NCBI GenBank assembly: GCA_009779855.1
Contig: WRBC01000003.1
Location: 1-64,000 of the forward strand
Reading direction: 5' to 3'
Length of the DNA stretch: 64,000 nt
Source: Coriobacteriia bacterium
GTDB taxonomy: Bacteria; Actinomycetota; Coriobacteriia; WRKU01; WQUG01
In this document: piece after piece, positions 53,462 to 61,709 of the stretch
Position numbering within the stretch: position 1 is the first letter of the stretch
Layout of the letters: every line of letters begins with the position of its first letter
Position numbers and translations under genes: made by a program
Notes under the pieces: model-generated
Told to the model about the DNA's origin: nothing
The model's database searches: none
Seen by the model: the letters and a program-made list of their open reading frames with translations, nothing else

Positions 53462-54255
53462 CGTTTGTGACTTTCTCCTATTGACGCGCTTTGTTGATCT
53501 TCTTCGCTAGGGGTCATTAATTCTTTCAGGGTAATGTTGTGATTTCTGTAGCGTTTCTTGCCTTGCGTTTTGCCCTTCCAATCTATAGCATCCTTTGGGC
53601 AGTTATGCAGACATCCAATGCAGTGTTCGCACTTATGGAGGAACTCCACCCCTTTATCCGTCACTTGTATATTGTCTGCAGGACACACCTTTTGACAAGT
53701 TGCGCAGTGGACGCATGCATCAGAGACAGTGAAAAAGCGATCACTGTCTTCAGAGGGATAGAAGCTACCACCTAACTTACTCAGAAGAAGTGTGCTTTTC
53801 GAGGTCTTTCTGACTGTCTTTGCGGCAATCGCTTTTGCGGCTGCTGAGAGTTCACTATCAAGCTGTCTTCGCGCCTCTTCACTGTCGTCCATCGTATACA
53901 TGGGCAGATAGTTTGACCGGGCCCTAAGTTTTGCACCGTAGTGCACAGTGATTCCTTTTTTGCCTAGAACATGGCTGATTCGGGCAAGTGCTCCCCCTAT
54001 TTGTCCTCCGTGGGGAACCGCGGCAAATACGTATGCGTTCTTGTTTGTTATCTGCACTTGATTTACGAAGCGCTCAACCATTCTGGGTAGCGTAAAAAAG
54101 TAGACGGGGAAGACAAAGCCCACTACATCATCTGAACAGGTGACTGCTTCGTTGCGCATAGGAATAAGGCTGTATTCGTCCCCGATCTGTTCTGCGATTC
54201 TTTTGGCGACGTGTAAGCTGTTGCCGGTAGAGCTGAAATAAAATATCGTTGCCAT
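53458..54255 (-). CDS. EFR1-type flavodoxin-ferredoxin protein
   Basis: A flavodoxin domain (IFYFSSTGNSLHVAKRIAEQ, VGFVFPVYFFTLPRMVERFV) followed by two 4Fe-4S motifs (CVHCATCQKVCP and CEHCIGCLHNCP) gives a typical EFR1 electron-transfer protein of anaerobes. ATG 54255 lies one base after the MerR stop, so the two are cotranscribed. Confidence 0.9.
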   Translation of the reverse strand: MATIFYFSSTGNSLHVAKRIAEQIGDEYSLIPMRNEAVTCSDDVVGFVFPVYFFTLPRMVERFVNQVQITNKNAYVFAAVPHGGQIGGALARISHVLGKKGITVHYGAKLRARSNYLPMYTMDDSEEARRQLDSELSAAAKAIAAKTVRKTSKSTLLLSKLGGSFYPSEDSDRFFTVSDACVHCATCQKVCPADNIQVTDKGVEFLHKCEHCIGCLHNCPKDAIDWKGKTQGKKRYRNHNITLKELMTPSEEDQQSASIGESHKR

Positions 54256-54256
54256 G

Positions 54257-54742
54257 TTAGTGAGTTCTCTCTTCCTTATTGCCTGCAAGTTCACTATCTG
54301 TAGGTTTACCGTCTGTAGACTTAATATCTGCAAAGATCTGGTCAAAGAAGCTGTTCAGTTTGTTGCGCGCTTCTGTGTGCGTACTAGAGCCCCCTGCGAT
54401 TAAGAGGCCTTCACGCAGCAGATCGATTATTTGCTGGTGACTCTGGATTATCTGTTCGTGTTCGGCAATCTTTCCGTTGATGAGGTCTTTGTAGCCCTGG
54501 GAGCACTCGTCATAAGAGGACAGATAAGGGGCCTCACTGATAGTCTTGATGTCCGCAAGAGAGAAGCGTGCGTGTTTTAGCACTACGAGGTATTTCAGGT
54601 TTGTCATATCGGCATCGTCATAGAAGCGATATCCGTTTTCTGCCCGCTTTGGGTGAATGATTCCTTCCTTTTCCCAGTAACGCAGAGTATCGGTCGAGAC
54701 GCCTATTTCGGCGGCGGCTTCTTTGATGTTTCGGTTCTTCAC
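54257..54742 (-). CDS. MerR family regulator
   Basis: A 162-residue regulator with the MerR HTH (IKEAAAEIGVSTDTLRYWEK, GYRFYDDADMTNLKYLVVLK), a dimerisation helix and a short C-terminus. GTG 54742 is chosen for the AAGGAGC site; an upstream ATG (54796) adds 18 nonconserved residues. It heads an operon with the EFR1 protein and the MBL hydrolase, and its promoter has a 19-bp spacer. Confidence 0.86.
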   Translation of the reverse strand: MKNRNIKEAAAEIGVSTDTLRYWEKEGIIHPKRAENGYRFYDDADMTNLKYLVVLKHARFSLADIKTISEAPYLSSYDECSQGYKDLINGKIAEHEQIIQSHQQIIDLLREGLLIAGGSSTHTEARNKLNSFFDQIFADIKSTDGKPTDSELAGNKEERTH

Positions 54743-54805
54743 GTGGGCTCCTTGCCTAGTTTTGATGGCGGTACATTTATGATCCAATCTATGCACCTAG
54801 AGAAT

Positions 54806-54836
54806 ACCGTAACATTGGAGTGAACTCCAATGTCAA
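54806..54836 (-). promoter_or_regulatory. MerR-type promoter with perfect 10-bp palindrome
   Basis: On the minus strand, TTGACA, 19 bp, TACGGT. ACATTGGAGT-N2-ACTCCAATGT (54812-54833) fills the spacer, closely like operators of AdhR/NmlR-type MerR proteins. Confidence 0.85.
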
Positions 54837-54859
54837 GAAGTCCACGACGCGAAATTTCT

Positions 54860-54958
54860 GGTGCGCACGAAAACACCCTCCCGCTAATTGGCAAGCTACT
54901 TAAAACTAATCACAAAATCGACGGTGCACACGTAAGCATCCTCCTGCCAGTTGGCAAG
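54860..54958. repeat. 36-bp imperfect direct repeat pair
   Basis: 54860-54895 and 54923-54958 match at about 29 of 36 positions, both ending in TTGGCAAG. The second copy forms one arm of the terminator beside it. Confidence 0.5.
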
Positions 54959-54969
54959 AGGATGCTTAC
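54932..54969 (-). terminator. terminator-like hairpin
   Basis: A 12-bp perfect stem GTAAGCATCCTC/GAGGATGCTTAC with a 14-nt loop, downstream of the DUF1648-like gene. The T run is weak. Confidence 0.6.
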
Positions 54970-55012
54970 ATAGACAGTTGTTTGGTCTTAGCTCAAGTAG
55001 TTAGACTGTGCC

Positions 55013-55339
55013 TTAAATATTCACCATTATTAGTGCGACGTTTGCAACGATTGCGACTGCTGGTGTTAACCATAAAGCCCACAGCAACTTAGGGTTGTTT
55101 TCTCCCTTAGCGCGGTTGATCGTGGTGAACACAGTGACTAGATGAACAGCAAGAATCAAGGCAGGTACTACAAAGGCCACTACAACAGTTGGTAAGGTAA
55201 GGGCATCTGTCATCATGTTCGCCTGCATTTGGTCGGGAAGTCTATTCCACATGGCTATATAAAGAGCTACGGGAAGTAGGCAGGCCAGTGTAGATAGGAT
55301 GGGGATTGTAGTGAAGTTTGCTGTTTTTGGTGTGTTCAT
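55013..55339 (-). CDS. small membrane protein, DUF1648-like
   Basis: 108 residues with three hydrophobic segments: ILSTLACLLPVALYIAMWNR, TVVVAFVVPALILAVHLVTV and ALWLTPAVAIVANVALIMVN. The first segment followed by LPDQMQ resembles the DUF1648 start found in SdpI-like immunity proteins. Function unknown. It is divergent from the integrase module, with YTAAN boxes between. Confidence 0.6.
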   Translation of the reverse strand: MNTPKTANFTTIPILSTLACLLPVALYIAMWNRLPDQMQANMMTDALTLPTVVVAFVVPALILAVHLVTVFTTINRAKGENNPKLLWALWLTPAVAIVANVALIMVNI

Positions 55340-55400
55340 GTCGGTTCTCCTCTAAGTAGGTGGTTTTTGTTTGTGTCACCTATCTTAGCCCGCACAGTTC

Positions 55401-55437
55401 TTAACAGTCTTTACCGACTTCTTAATAGATTCTTAAT
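55401..55437. promoter_or_regulatory. second set of 11-bp-phased TTAAN half-sites
   Basis: TTACC 55411, TTAAT 55422 and TTAAT 55433 are 11 bp apart, with TTAAC at 55401 (10 bp off). This resembles the array before the tad operon. They lie between the divergent DUF1648-like gene and the excisionase gene. Confidence 0.45.
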
Positions 55438-55634
55438 TTTAATTTTTAGCTATCAGCCACTATCATCTAGCAGCTTTGAGTATAAACTACTGTGCACTCT
55501 GCGCCTTGCAGGCCTCAAAATTATCAACTGTGTTTCTCATTTGTTTCCACTTTTTATCTCAAAATCAACAACATTTTCGAACTACATTTCCACGCAGATT
55601 AGAAGCAATTCGACTTATCGAGAGGAGGAAAATA

Positions 55635-55859
55635 ATGGAAAGTACAGATGCCAGTGCACTTGCTTATGCCTGCTTAAGATTTGAAAGAGGTTTGCCTGTT
55701 AGCCCCAAAGACGCAAGTTACATTCTTGGATTATCTACCAGCACTGTAAGAAACTTGATAACAGCAGGACAGATTGAATCCATACGTCTTAGCAGTGGTC
55801 GAATAGTTATTATTGCTGTAGAGATTGAGCGCTATCTAAATGAAGGAGTACAAGCATGA
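55635..55859 (+). CDS. excisionase-family HTH protein
   Basis: A 74-residue protein, VSPKDASYILGLSTSTVRNL then AGQIESIRLSSGRIVI, a winged HTH of the excisionase/DNA-binding (MerR-fold) class. ATG 55635 follows AGAGGAGG. It overlaps the integrase gene by 4 bp (ATGA) and probably directs excision or represses the module. Confidence 0.75.
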   Translation: MESTDASALAYACLRFERGLPVSPKDASYILGLSTSTVRNLITAGQIESIRLSSGRIVIIAVEIERYLNEGVQA

Positions 55860-56779
55860 ATGAGCTAGTCGGGCAGTCGCAAGTAACACCTGTCTTTGAT
55901 GAACGACTTTATCAGTCATGGCTTGAGTATATTGATGTAAAAGAGGTTACTGCTCGTACTTATGAGTCAGCGATTAAGAATCTCGTTTGCTGGTTAAAAG
56001 ATGAGGGCATTACAAGTCCTGTTCGGCAGGATGTATTGCGCTACAAGAAATATTTACTTGAAGTCAGGTCAGCAAGTACAGCACGGTTATATATAGTAGC
56101 TATTCGACTGTTATTTGATTTTCTTGCTCAAGAAGGTCTATATCCTAATATTGCTAAACGCATTAAGGGGGTCAAGGGTGATGGTTCTTTCAAGCGTGAT
56201 TATTTAACCTCTGATCAGGCAAGACAACTTCTAGGAAGCATTAAGGGAAACAGTGAGCAAGACTATAGAGATACTGCAATCATCTCACTTTGTATTACTT
56301 CTGGTCTTAGAACGATTGAAGTAAGTAGGGCAGATGTTATTGACCTTCAAAAATCAGGTGACAGTTATATATTGCGAATACAGGGTAAAGGTCGTGATGA
56401 TAAGAGTGACTTTGTACTCATATCTGCAAAGACTCATCAAGCTATTCTTGCCTATCTCAATGGAAGAGAATCAGGACCACTATTTATAAGCACTTCTAAT
56501 AACTCAAGAGGTCAGCGACTTACTACAAGAAGTATATCTAGGATTGTTAAAAATAGGCTGAAAGAAATTGATATAGACAGCCCTCGACATACTGCTCATT
56601 CCCTACGTCATAGCTGTGCAACACTTAATCTTCTTGCAGGTGGGACGATTCAAGAAACGCAGCAAATCTTGAGACATCAGTCTATCGCTACAACTACTAT
56701 CTATACTCAACATCTCAATATGTTAAGTAATCTGTCTAGTCAGAGGATTGAAGATTTTATATTTGAACAAGCAAGATAA
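55856..56779 (+). CDS. tyrosine recombinase/integrase
   Basis: A 307-residue XerC/D-type integrase with N-terminal SAM-like core-binding domain (YIDVKEVTARTYESAIKNLV) and a catalytic domain with Arg in GLRTIEV, Lys in IQGKGRDDK, HSLRHSCATLNLLAGGT, H in ILRHQSIATT and Tyr in IYTQH. It probably moves a small element; no attachment sites could be identified by eye. Confidence 0.9.
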   Translation: MNELVGQSQVTPVFDERLYQSWLEYIDVKEVTARTYESAIKNLVCWLKDEGITSPVRQDVLRYKKYLLEVRSASTARLYIVAIRLLFDFLAQEGLYPNIAKRIKGVKGDGSFKRDYLTSDQARQLLGSIKGNSEQDYRDTAIISLCITSGLRTIEVSRADVIDLQKSGDSYILRIQGKGRDDKSDFVLISAKTHQAILAYLNGRESGPLFISTSNNSRGQRLTTRSISRIVKNRLKEIDIDSPRHTAHSLRHSCATLNLLAGGTIQETQQILRHQSIATTTIYTQHLNMLSNLSSQRIEDFIFEQAR

Positions 56780-56879
56780 TGATTTCCAGATATGTAAAGC
56801 AATCGCGGTTATTGATTCATGTACACTTATTCGTACTGCAAGAACGGTGCACCAATCACAAAGTCGTAGGAGGAACTGT

Positions 56880-58169
56880 ATGGACTGGCAACAATTGTCG
56901 ATTGCTCTAGGCTTGGTGTCAGCCGCAATCACTTTAGTAACTACACTGCTAAAGAACTTTACAAATTATCTGTCTTCTACTGGCAGAGATAAGAATTATT
57001 CAAGCAAAAAGATTAAACTTCTTAACGAATTAATTGATTTGGAAGAAGTTGCCAAAAGAAGTTCAGCAGGCTTGCTAGCATTTAAGAGACATGAGCAGAA
57101 AATTCTCCGCCTGTACGGAAGCCATCGAACGCAAGAAGATTATAAGCGTGCAGTAATCGGTCTTCCAATTATTGGAGTAATATCAATCGCGCTAGCTCCT
57201 GCAACTGCCTGGATGATGTTGTCGCCAGCAGATCCCCTACGCGCTTTCGGGGAAGTAATTACTGTCATTCTAGTAGTAATCTTTGTACTGGCATTTTACT
57301 TTTTAGGTGCTTTTTCCATTGCATGGGCTATCAGTCTTGGGATTCAGTGGATGATTGCTGTAAAAACTGACAAAGCGATTGCTTCTGAAATAAGTCAATT
57401 AGAGAATGACCTTTCAGATAACGTTGACGCAAATGCAATCATCAATAGGGCGCGTAGTGTTTTTCTTAAAAGCGGAGTCTTTGTTCCTATTGAGTTATCC
57501 TTTGAGTGTGAAAGTTCCTTTGATGAATTTAATCATGACTTCATTTTGCTTCAAGCATTTCGCCCCGACCTAATCAAGACTAGAAACGCAGCAGCAAGGC
57601 TTTATTTTGCTCTAGAGAAAACTGCCAATTGGAATAAGGCTGCAAGGGGACGAACAGCAGACGTGCTTAAGGAGTTAGACATGAAATCAAAAACACCATT
57701 TAGTGCAATAAGTTACCTCAAGACAGAAGAAGATATGTCGGCTCATATCGATACTGCTCTTAGAGATAGTGATCCTCAAGCTTTTCTGAATGCGATTGAT
57801 GATGTTACTCGTGCTCGTGACCTAATCGATATTACCCACAATACCGAAGCAGAGCTTACAGAGATAGAAATTGAAAAAGAGCTTGAGCGTCGCAACAAAG
57901 AACGAGAGGATTTGCAGATAAAGAAAGATCTCAAGGTGCTACAGCAAAGGATGGAGGGTTATGAGGCAGGACGCATTCGACTACTTACATTGGAAGAAAT
58001 TTGGGATGATATAGATAAAATTCTTGAAGAGATGCCAGAAGATGCTACCTGTGCAATGCATACATTTCAAAATGCCATGAGCGGTGAAGCAGAGCTTGAA
58101 GATGACAGCGATGTTATCGAGATGATTGTGGAAATGCGTTCAGAAAAAATCGTCAAAGGGTTGCCATAG
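56880..58169 (+). CDS. membrane protein with cytoplasmic helical domain
   Basis: A 429-residue protein with an N-terminal helix (LSIALGLVSAAITLVTTLLK), two closely spaced helices at ~95-160 (AVIGLPIIGVISIALAPATA, ITVILVVIFVLAFYFLGAFS) and a long C-terminal helical domain with Glu/Lys-rich coiled coil (~345-390). ATG 56880 is supported by TAGGAGG. Unknown function; a likely cargo gene of the integrase module. Confidence 0.6.
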   Translation: MDWQQLSIALGLVSAAITLVTTLLKNFTNYLSSTGRDKNYSSKKIKLLNELIDLEEVAKRSSAGLLAFKRHEQKILRLYGSHRTQEDYKRAVIGLPIIGVISIALAPATAWMMLSPADPLRAFGEVITVILVVIFVLAFYFLGAFSIAWAISLGIQWMIAVKTDKAIASEISQLENDLSDNVDANAIINRARSVFLKSGVFVPIELSFECESSFDEFNHDFILLQAFRPDLIKTRNAAARLYFALEKTANWNKAARGRTADVLKELDMKSKTPFSAISYLKTEEDMSAHIDTALRDSDPQAFLNAIDDVTRARDLIDITHNTEAELTEIEIEKELERRNKEREDLQIKKDLKVLQQRMEGYEAGRIRLLTLEEIWDDIDKILEEMPEDATCAMHTFQNAMSGEAELEDDSDVIEMIVEMRSEKIVKGLP

Positions 58170-58238
58170 TTATTGAAGTGCTCTGTCAAAACCTTACCAA
58201 ATTAAGAAATGTTGTGGTACTTTGAAAAGATGCAATTT

Positions 58239-58265
58239 GCTATTGTATGTACAATAGCCTACAAT
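58239..58265 (+). promoter_or_regulatory. TA promoter with 20-bp perfect palindrome
   Basis: GCTATTGTA-TG-TACAATAGC (58239-58258) lies in the spacer of TTGCTA (58237-58242)-N17-TACAAT (58260-58265), fitting autoregulation by the antitoxin. Confidence 0.75.
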
Positions 58266-58290
58266 TTACCTATGAAAGGATGTGGATGCA

Positions 58291-58596
58291 ATGGCTAAAA
58301 CCACCAATGTTTATGCTCGTGTTGAACCTGATGTAAAAGCTCAAGCAGAAGATGTGCTAAATGAGCTTGGGATTCCCATGTCCAATGCAATCAGCATGTT
58401 CTTAAGACAAATTACACTAACTCGTAGCATTCCGTTTGAACTTAAACTACCTACACCTAAACCTGTAGCACTTGAAGCACTTTCTGGCAAAGAAATGAAG
58501 GTAGAACTTCAAAAGGGTCTTGATGATATTGCAGCAGGTAGAGTGTATCCTATGGAAGAAGTCCACGCTGAACTAAAGGCAGAGTTTGGGATATGA
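58291..58596 (+). CDS. RelB/DinJ family antitoxin
   Basis: A 101-residue protein with the ribbon-helix-helix NVYARVEPDVKAQAEDVLNE and MSNAISMFLRQITLTRSIPF, very typical of RelB/DinJ. ATG 58291 has AAAGGA at 10 bp. It overlaps the broken toxin gene by 4 bp. A perfect palindrome in the promoter is the probable operator. Confidence 0.88.
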   Translation: MAKTTNVYARVEPDVKAQAEDVLNELGIPMSNAISMFLRQITLTRSIPFELKLPTPKPVALEALSGKEMKVELQKGLDDIAAGRVYPMEEVHAELKAEFGI

Positions 58597-58913
58597 AAAA
58601 ATGGGCGGTCACTTATTCTGACGCAGCAAAAGAAGATATAAGAGAGATAGGTCACTATATTGCCGAAGCATTATTTGCTCCCGAAACTTCAAAGGAATAA
58701 GTACTTCGAATTATTGAGCAAGTTTCTGAGCTAAACTTCATGCCAGAAAGATTTCCAATTTATGACACCGATGAGTGCAGAGAACTTGGCTTGCGCCGCA
58801 TGAATGTAGATAGCTTCGCTGTGCTTTATTCCGTTAACGATAAGACTGATAGCGTTTCAATAGTTCGCGTATTCTATGGCGGACGTGACATAAATGCAAT
58901 TTTGTCCAGCTAG
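58593..58913 (+). pseudogene. RelE/ParE-family toxin interrupted by a nonsense codon
   Basis: The frame reads MKKWAVTYSDAAKEDIREIG, continues to codon 35, meets TAA at 58698-58700, and goes on in the same frame with VLRIIEQVSELNFMPERFPI, CRELGLRRMNVDSFAVLYSV and VRVFYGGRDI to TAG 58911. It is a complete toxin apart from one stop, probably CAA to TAA. The antitoxin partner is intact. Confidence 0.88.
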
Positions 58914-58933
58914 AGGGCACAGTTAATTCTTTA

Positions 58934-59398
58934 CTAAGTCTGCACTACTTGCTTCATGTGACTGCGAAGGTTCTTATTAGGAAGATTAATCAGTTTATCT
59001 AGTTCCAAGAAAAGAGCCACGTCATCACTGCCGCCAGGCTGACTAGCAAGATATCCTGGAGTTCCAAAAGCAAAGCGAGCATGGGTAGTCTTTTGAAAAG
59101 ATTGCCCATAATACTGATTGTGCCAGACTAAATACTTTCTTTTCGGGTCTCGCTTGTTTTCCAGAACTCTTTCTAGATAGCCACTCTCAATTTGAGCTTC
59201 ACGAGGCCTTAGTTTAAGTACACTTTCTATTTCATTTTTAAGTGTTGTTGTGCGCTCTGAAACATATGGTCTCATCTGATAGCAAAATCTTCGAATATTC
59301 CACACTGCTTGGTCAAACAATTCGTCTGCTTCAATTGTGTACTGCGTCGAGAATACGTTAGAGGTTTTCGTTGTCTGTCTGTCCACTTGCAATGACAA
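58934..59398 (-). CDS. conserved-looking hypothetical, N-terminus lost to the IS element
   Basis: 154 residues (YTIEADELFDQAVWNIRRFC, YGQSFQKTTHARFAFGTPGY) with no recognised family. Its apparent start codon lies inside the left end of the IS3-family element, so the original start and some N-terminal residues have been removed. It may be a fragment. Confidence 0.5.
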   Translation of the reverse strand: MSLQVDRQTTKTSNVFSTQYTIEADELFDQAVWNIRRFCYQMRPYVSERTTTLKNEIESVLKLRPREAQIESGYLERVLENKRDPKRKYLVWHNQYYGQSFQKTTHARFAFGTPGYLASQPGGSDDVALFLELDKLINLPNKNLRSHMKQVVQT

Positions 59399-59421
59399 AC
59401 AACAACGAAAGGAAATATTTT

Positions 59422-59766
59422 ATGTCAGGTCTTAGAAGCAGATACACTCCAGAATTTCGAGAAAACACCGCAAAGCATATAATTGAATCTAAGAAATCAG
59501 TTGCAAAGGTTGCTGAAGATATTGGTGCAGGTAAAGCTGTGGTGTATAAGTGGATGCAAGATTACCGTAAGAAGCACGGTTTGCCCACAGCAGCAGAAGA
59601 GAGGGGACTAAAGCCCTTGAAGAAGAAAACAGAAGCTGAAATTTTGTATGAAAAGCGTGAGTTAGAAAAAGAGCTTAAGCGCAAAAACAAAGAGTTAGCT
59701 GACCAAAAAGAAACGATTGAAATCTTAAAAAAGTCCCTAGCCATCTTCACGCAACAAACCTCATGA
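59422..59766 (+). CDS. IS3-family transposase OrfA
   Basis: A 114-residue protein with HTH (YTPEFRENTAKHIIESKKSV, GKAVVYKWMQDYRKKHG) and a leucine-zipper C-terminus. The slippery heptamer A-AAA-AAG (59727-59733) is in the correct phase for a -1 shift into orfB, the normal way these elements make OrfAB. Confidence 0.9.
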   Translation: MSGLRSRYTPEFRENTAKHIIESKKSVAKVAEDIGAGKAVVYKWMQDYRKKHGLPTAAEERGLKPLKKKTEAEILYEKRELEKELKRKNKELADQKETIEILKKSLAIFTQQTS

Positions 59767-60649
59767 AGTATGAGGCTATTGAATTGCTGCGAGATCAGCA
59801 TTCAGTCGCGAAGATGGCACGAGTACTCAACATAAAGCAATCAGCCTATTACCCAGTGGAGAAAAAGGCAAGAGGCAAATCTGGCCAAATTTGAATCAGA
59901 ACTCACTCTTATAAAACTAGTACGTGCGACATTTGATGAGCATAGGCAAACTCCAGGATATAGAAAGATGCAAGAAATTCTTGCAGAAAAAGGAGTCCTT
60001 CTTTCTGTCTACAGGGTACGAAAGCTTATGCGTGAAAACGGACTGTTTCCAATCACTGGACATAAGTGGCGACCACAAAGGACAGGAAAGGGATCAGGGC
60101 GCTATCTTGACAACTTAATCAATCAAAACTTTAAAGTGAGCTTGCCAAATACAGTGTGGGCAGGAGACATTACCTACATTAAAACTTCACTTGGATGGGT
60201 CTATCTTGCTGTAGTAATAGATCTTTGTACCAAAGAGGTAGTAGGGTACTCTATATCAAGAAGAGCAAGCACTGAGCTGGTTAAACGAGCATTTGCTAAT
60301 GCACTACTTGCAAGCAAAAGAGATACTGATCAGAAATTGGTTTTCCACTCCGACAGAGGCACGCAATATAGCTCGAAATCATTTCAGAAAATGTGTGAAA
60401 TATATAACGTAACTCCCTCAATGTCAGCTGCTTCAAACCCTTTTGACAATGCGGTAGTAGAGAGCTTTTTCTCAAGTGCCAAAAGAGAAGAGATTTACCG
60501 CAGAAAGTATTTAGATATTAATGAGGTTAAGCACTACCTCTTTGACTATATTGAAGCTGTTTTATAATAGAAAGCGAGTACAAGCAAACTTAGGGTATGT
60601 AAGCCCAAAAGCATACAGACGCGCACTTGAGGCGAAGAAAGCAGCATAG
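59763..60649 (+). pseudogene. IS3-family transposase OrfB with two frameshifts
   Basis: The catalytic DDE residues are recognisable: WAGDITYIKT, FHSDRGTQYSS and NPFDNAVVESFFSSAKREEI. Reading moves frame at the CCC run 59852-59854 (removing one C restores YYQWRKRQEANLAKFESEL) and again near 60557, after which FYNRKRVQANLGYVSPKAYR completes the normal end at TAG 60647. Both changes are +1. The element therefore cannot make its transposase unless they are sequencing errors. Confidence 0.85.
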
Positions 60650-60679
60650 TTAAGAAATGGTGGTTTCATGTGGACATAT

Positions 60680-61023
60680 CAAAGCGAGAACCTACTCACG
60701 AAAGTCGACGCAGTGCAGATAGATCTGGCGCATATATGGCAAGGTTTGTTGCAAAAAATATCGTTGTTAACGACCTTGCAAAGTCTTGTCTAGTTTCACT
60801 CGCCTATGTTTTTGGTTATCCAGAACCTGTTATGGTTGAGGTGAAGACAAATGAACCATCTGAAGATCGCAAAATCTTATCGCTAATTAAGGACAGATTT
60901 GACTTTCGACCGCCCGCCATTGTAGAAAGATTAGATTTGCGATATTCAAAATACTTACCAACCGCTACATATGGACACTTTTGTGACCCTGGTTACTCGT
61001 GGGAAAAAATTGGCATGTTGTAG
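60680..61023 (+). pseudogene. metK: C-terminal remnant of S-adenosylmethionine synthetase
   Basis: DRSGAYMARFVAKNIVVNDL, GYPEPVMVEV and YLPTATYGHFCDPGYSWEKI match the last third (~110 residues) of MetK, but the ATP- and methionine-binding N-terminal domains are absent. The fragment abuts the right end of the IS3 element. A functional metK must exist elsewhere. Confidence 0.85.
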
Positions 61024-61082
61024 AGTATCTAGGAAGTACCTTGACGTGGGATCAGCTGGTTGGACGTCATAGAGAAAGAAGG

Positions 61083-61442
61083 CTAAGGCCGAGTAAGTGT
61101 GTTGAAGAAAACTTCTCCGCTAAATACTGACCATCTAAAGGTACGTTGTGGTTCTTCGGGAGGGCTTTCTATGAATCTGTGTGCTGGTGGAGTTTGACGG
61201 ACTGATTTGTTTGGAATACTAGATAAAGTGTACAGAGATAAAACATCATCGCCTAAATGGTCATATATCCACCCATCTTCTAACCACCTTAAATGCTTAC
61301 CGCAGTAAGTGTAGACACTATCTTCTATTAAGTAAGCGACAGATCTACCGCACCAGAGGAAGATAGACTCGCCATCATCAAGGTAAGCGACTGCTTCACC
61401 GTTTTCGCTGAAAAAATCTAACATTGAATTTCTTTCTATCAT
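61083..61442 (-). CDS. 4-fold beta-flower-like protein
   Basis: 119 residues with short repeats of G-x-A/G-x-A-Y-L/I type: ENGEAVAYLDDGESIFLWCG, RSVAYLIEDSVYTYCG, KHLRWLEDGWIYDHLG. These match the small beta-propeller-like beta-flower family. A Pro-rich tail follows. Function unknown. Confidence 0.65.
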   Translation of the reverse strand: MIERNSMLDFFSENGEAVAYLDDGESIFLWCGRSVAYLIEDSVYTYCGKHLRWLEDGWIYDHLGDDVLSLYTLSSIPNKSVRQTPPAHRFIESPPEEPQRTFRWSVFSGEVFFNTLTRP

Positions 61443-61653
61443 GACGCTTATTACAAGTTAAATTTTATATCGGTTTGCCACAAAATCAAACCTTTCAGAC
61501 AGTGATTCGAGAGGTCTGCTTTTCTGTTTAAATGTCCATTAATAACTGTAATAGGACGTAGAGAGGGTTTCGCTTTTGAATAAAAGGTAAGGTCAGAGAT
61601 GGTATCAGATAGCAAGTCAGAAGAAAAGAAGAGCAACCTTAACAACTTCTTAA

Positions 61654-61683
61654 AACTTTTTGCACCTGGTTGCGTGCAAAAAG
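61654..61683 (-). terminator. intrinsic terminator
   Basis: An 11-bp perfect stem ACTTTTTGCAC/GTGCAAAAAGT with an 8-nt loop, just after the hydrolase stop on the minus strand. Confidence 0.75.
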
Positions 61684-61709
61684 TTCACGCTTGACAAAGC
61701 GACTATGCG

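Larger units (their letters stand above)
59380..60676 (+). mobile_element. IS3-family insertion sequence, degenerate
   Basis: About 1.3 kb with orfA and a frameshifted orfB. The ends show an imperfect inverted repeat: TGTCCACTTG.. at 59380 and ..CATGTGGACA at 60676. I see no clear target duplication. Confidence 0.82.

Noticed and set aside
55635-61023. Prophage
   Set aside because: There is an integrase, an excisionase-like gene and an IS, but no structural, lysis or replication phage genes.
61451-61645. 64-codon minus-strand ORF
   Set aside because: No RBS, no protein-like pattern; AT-rich gap between two genes.
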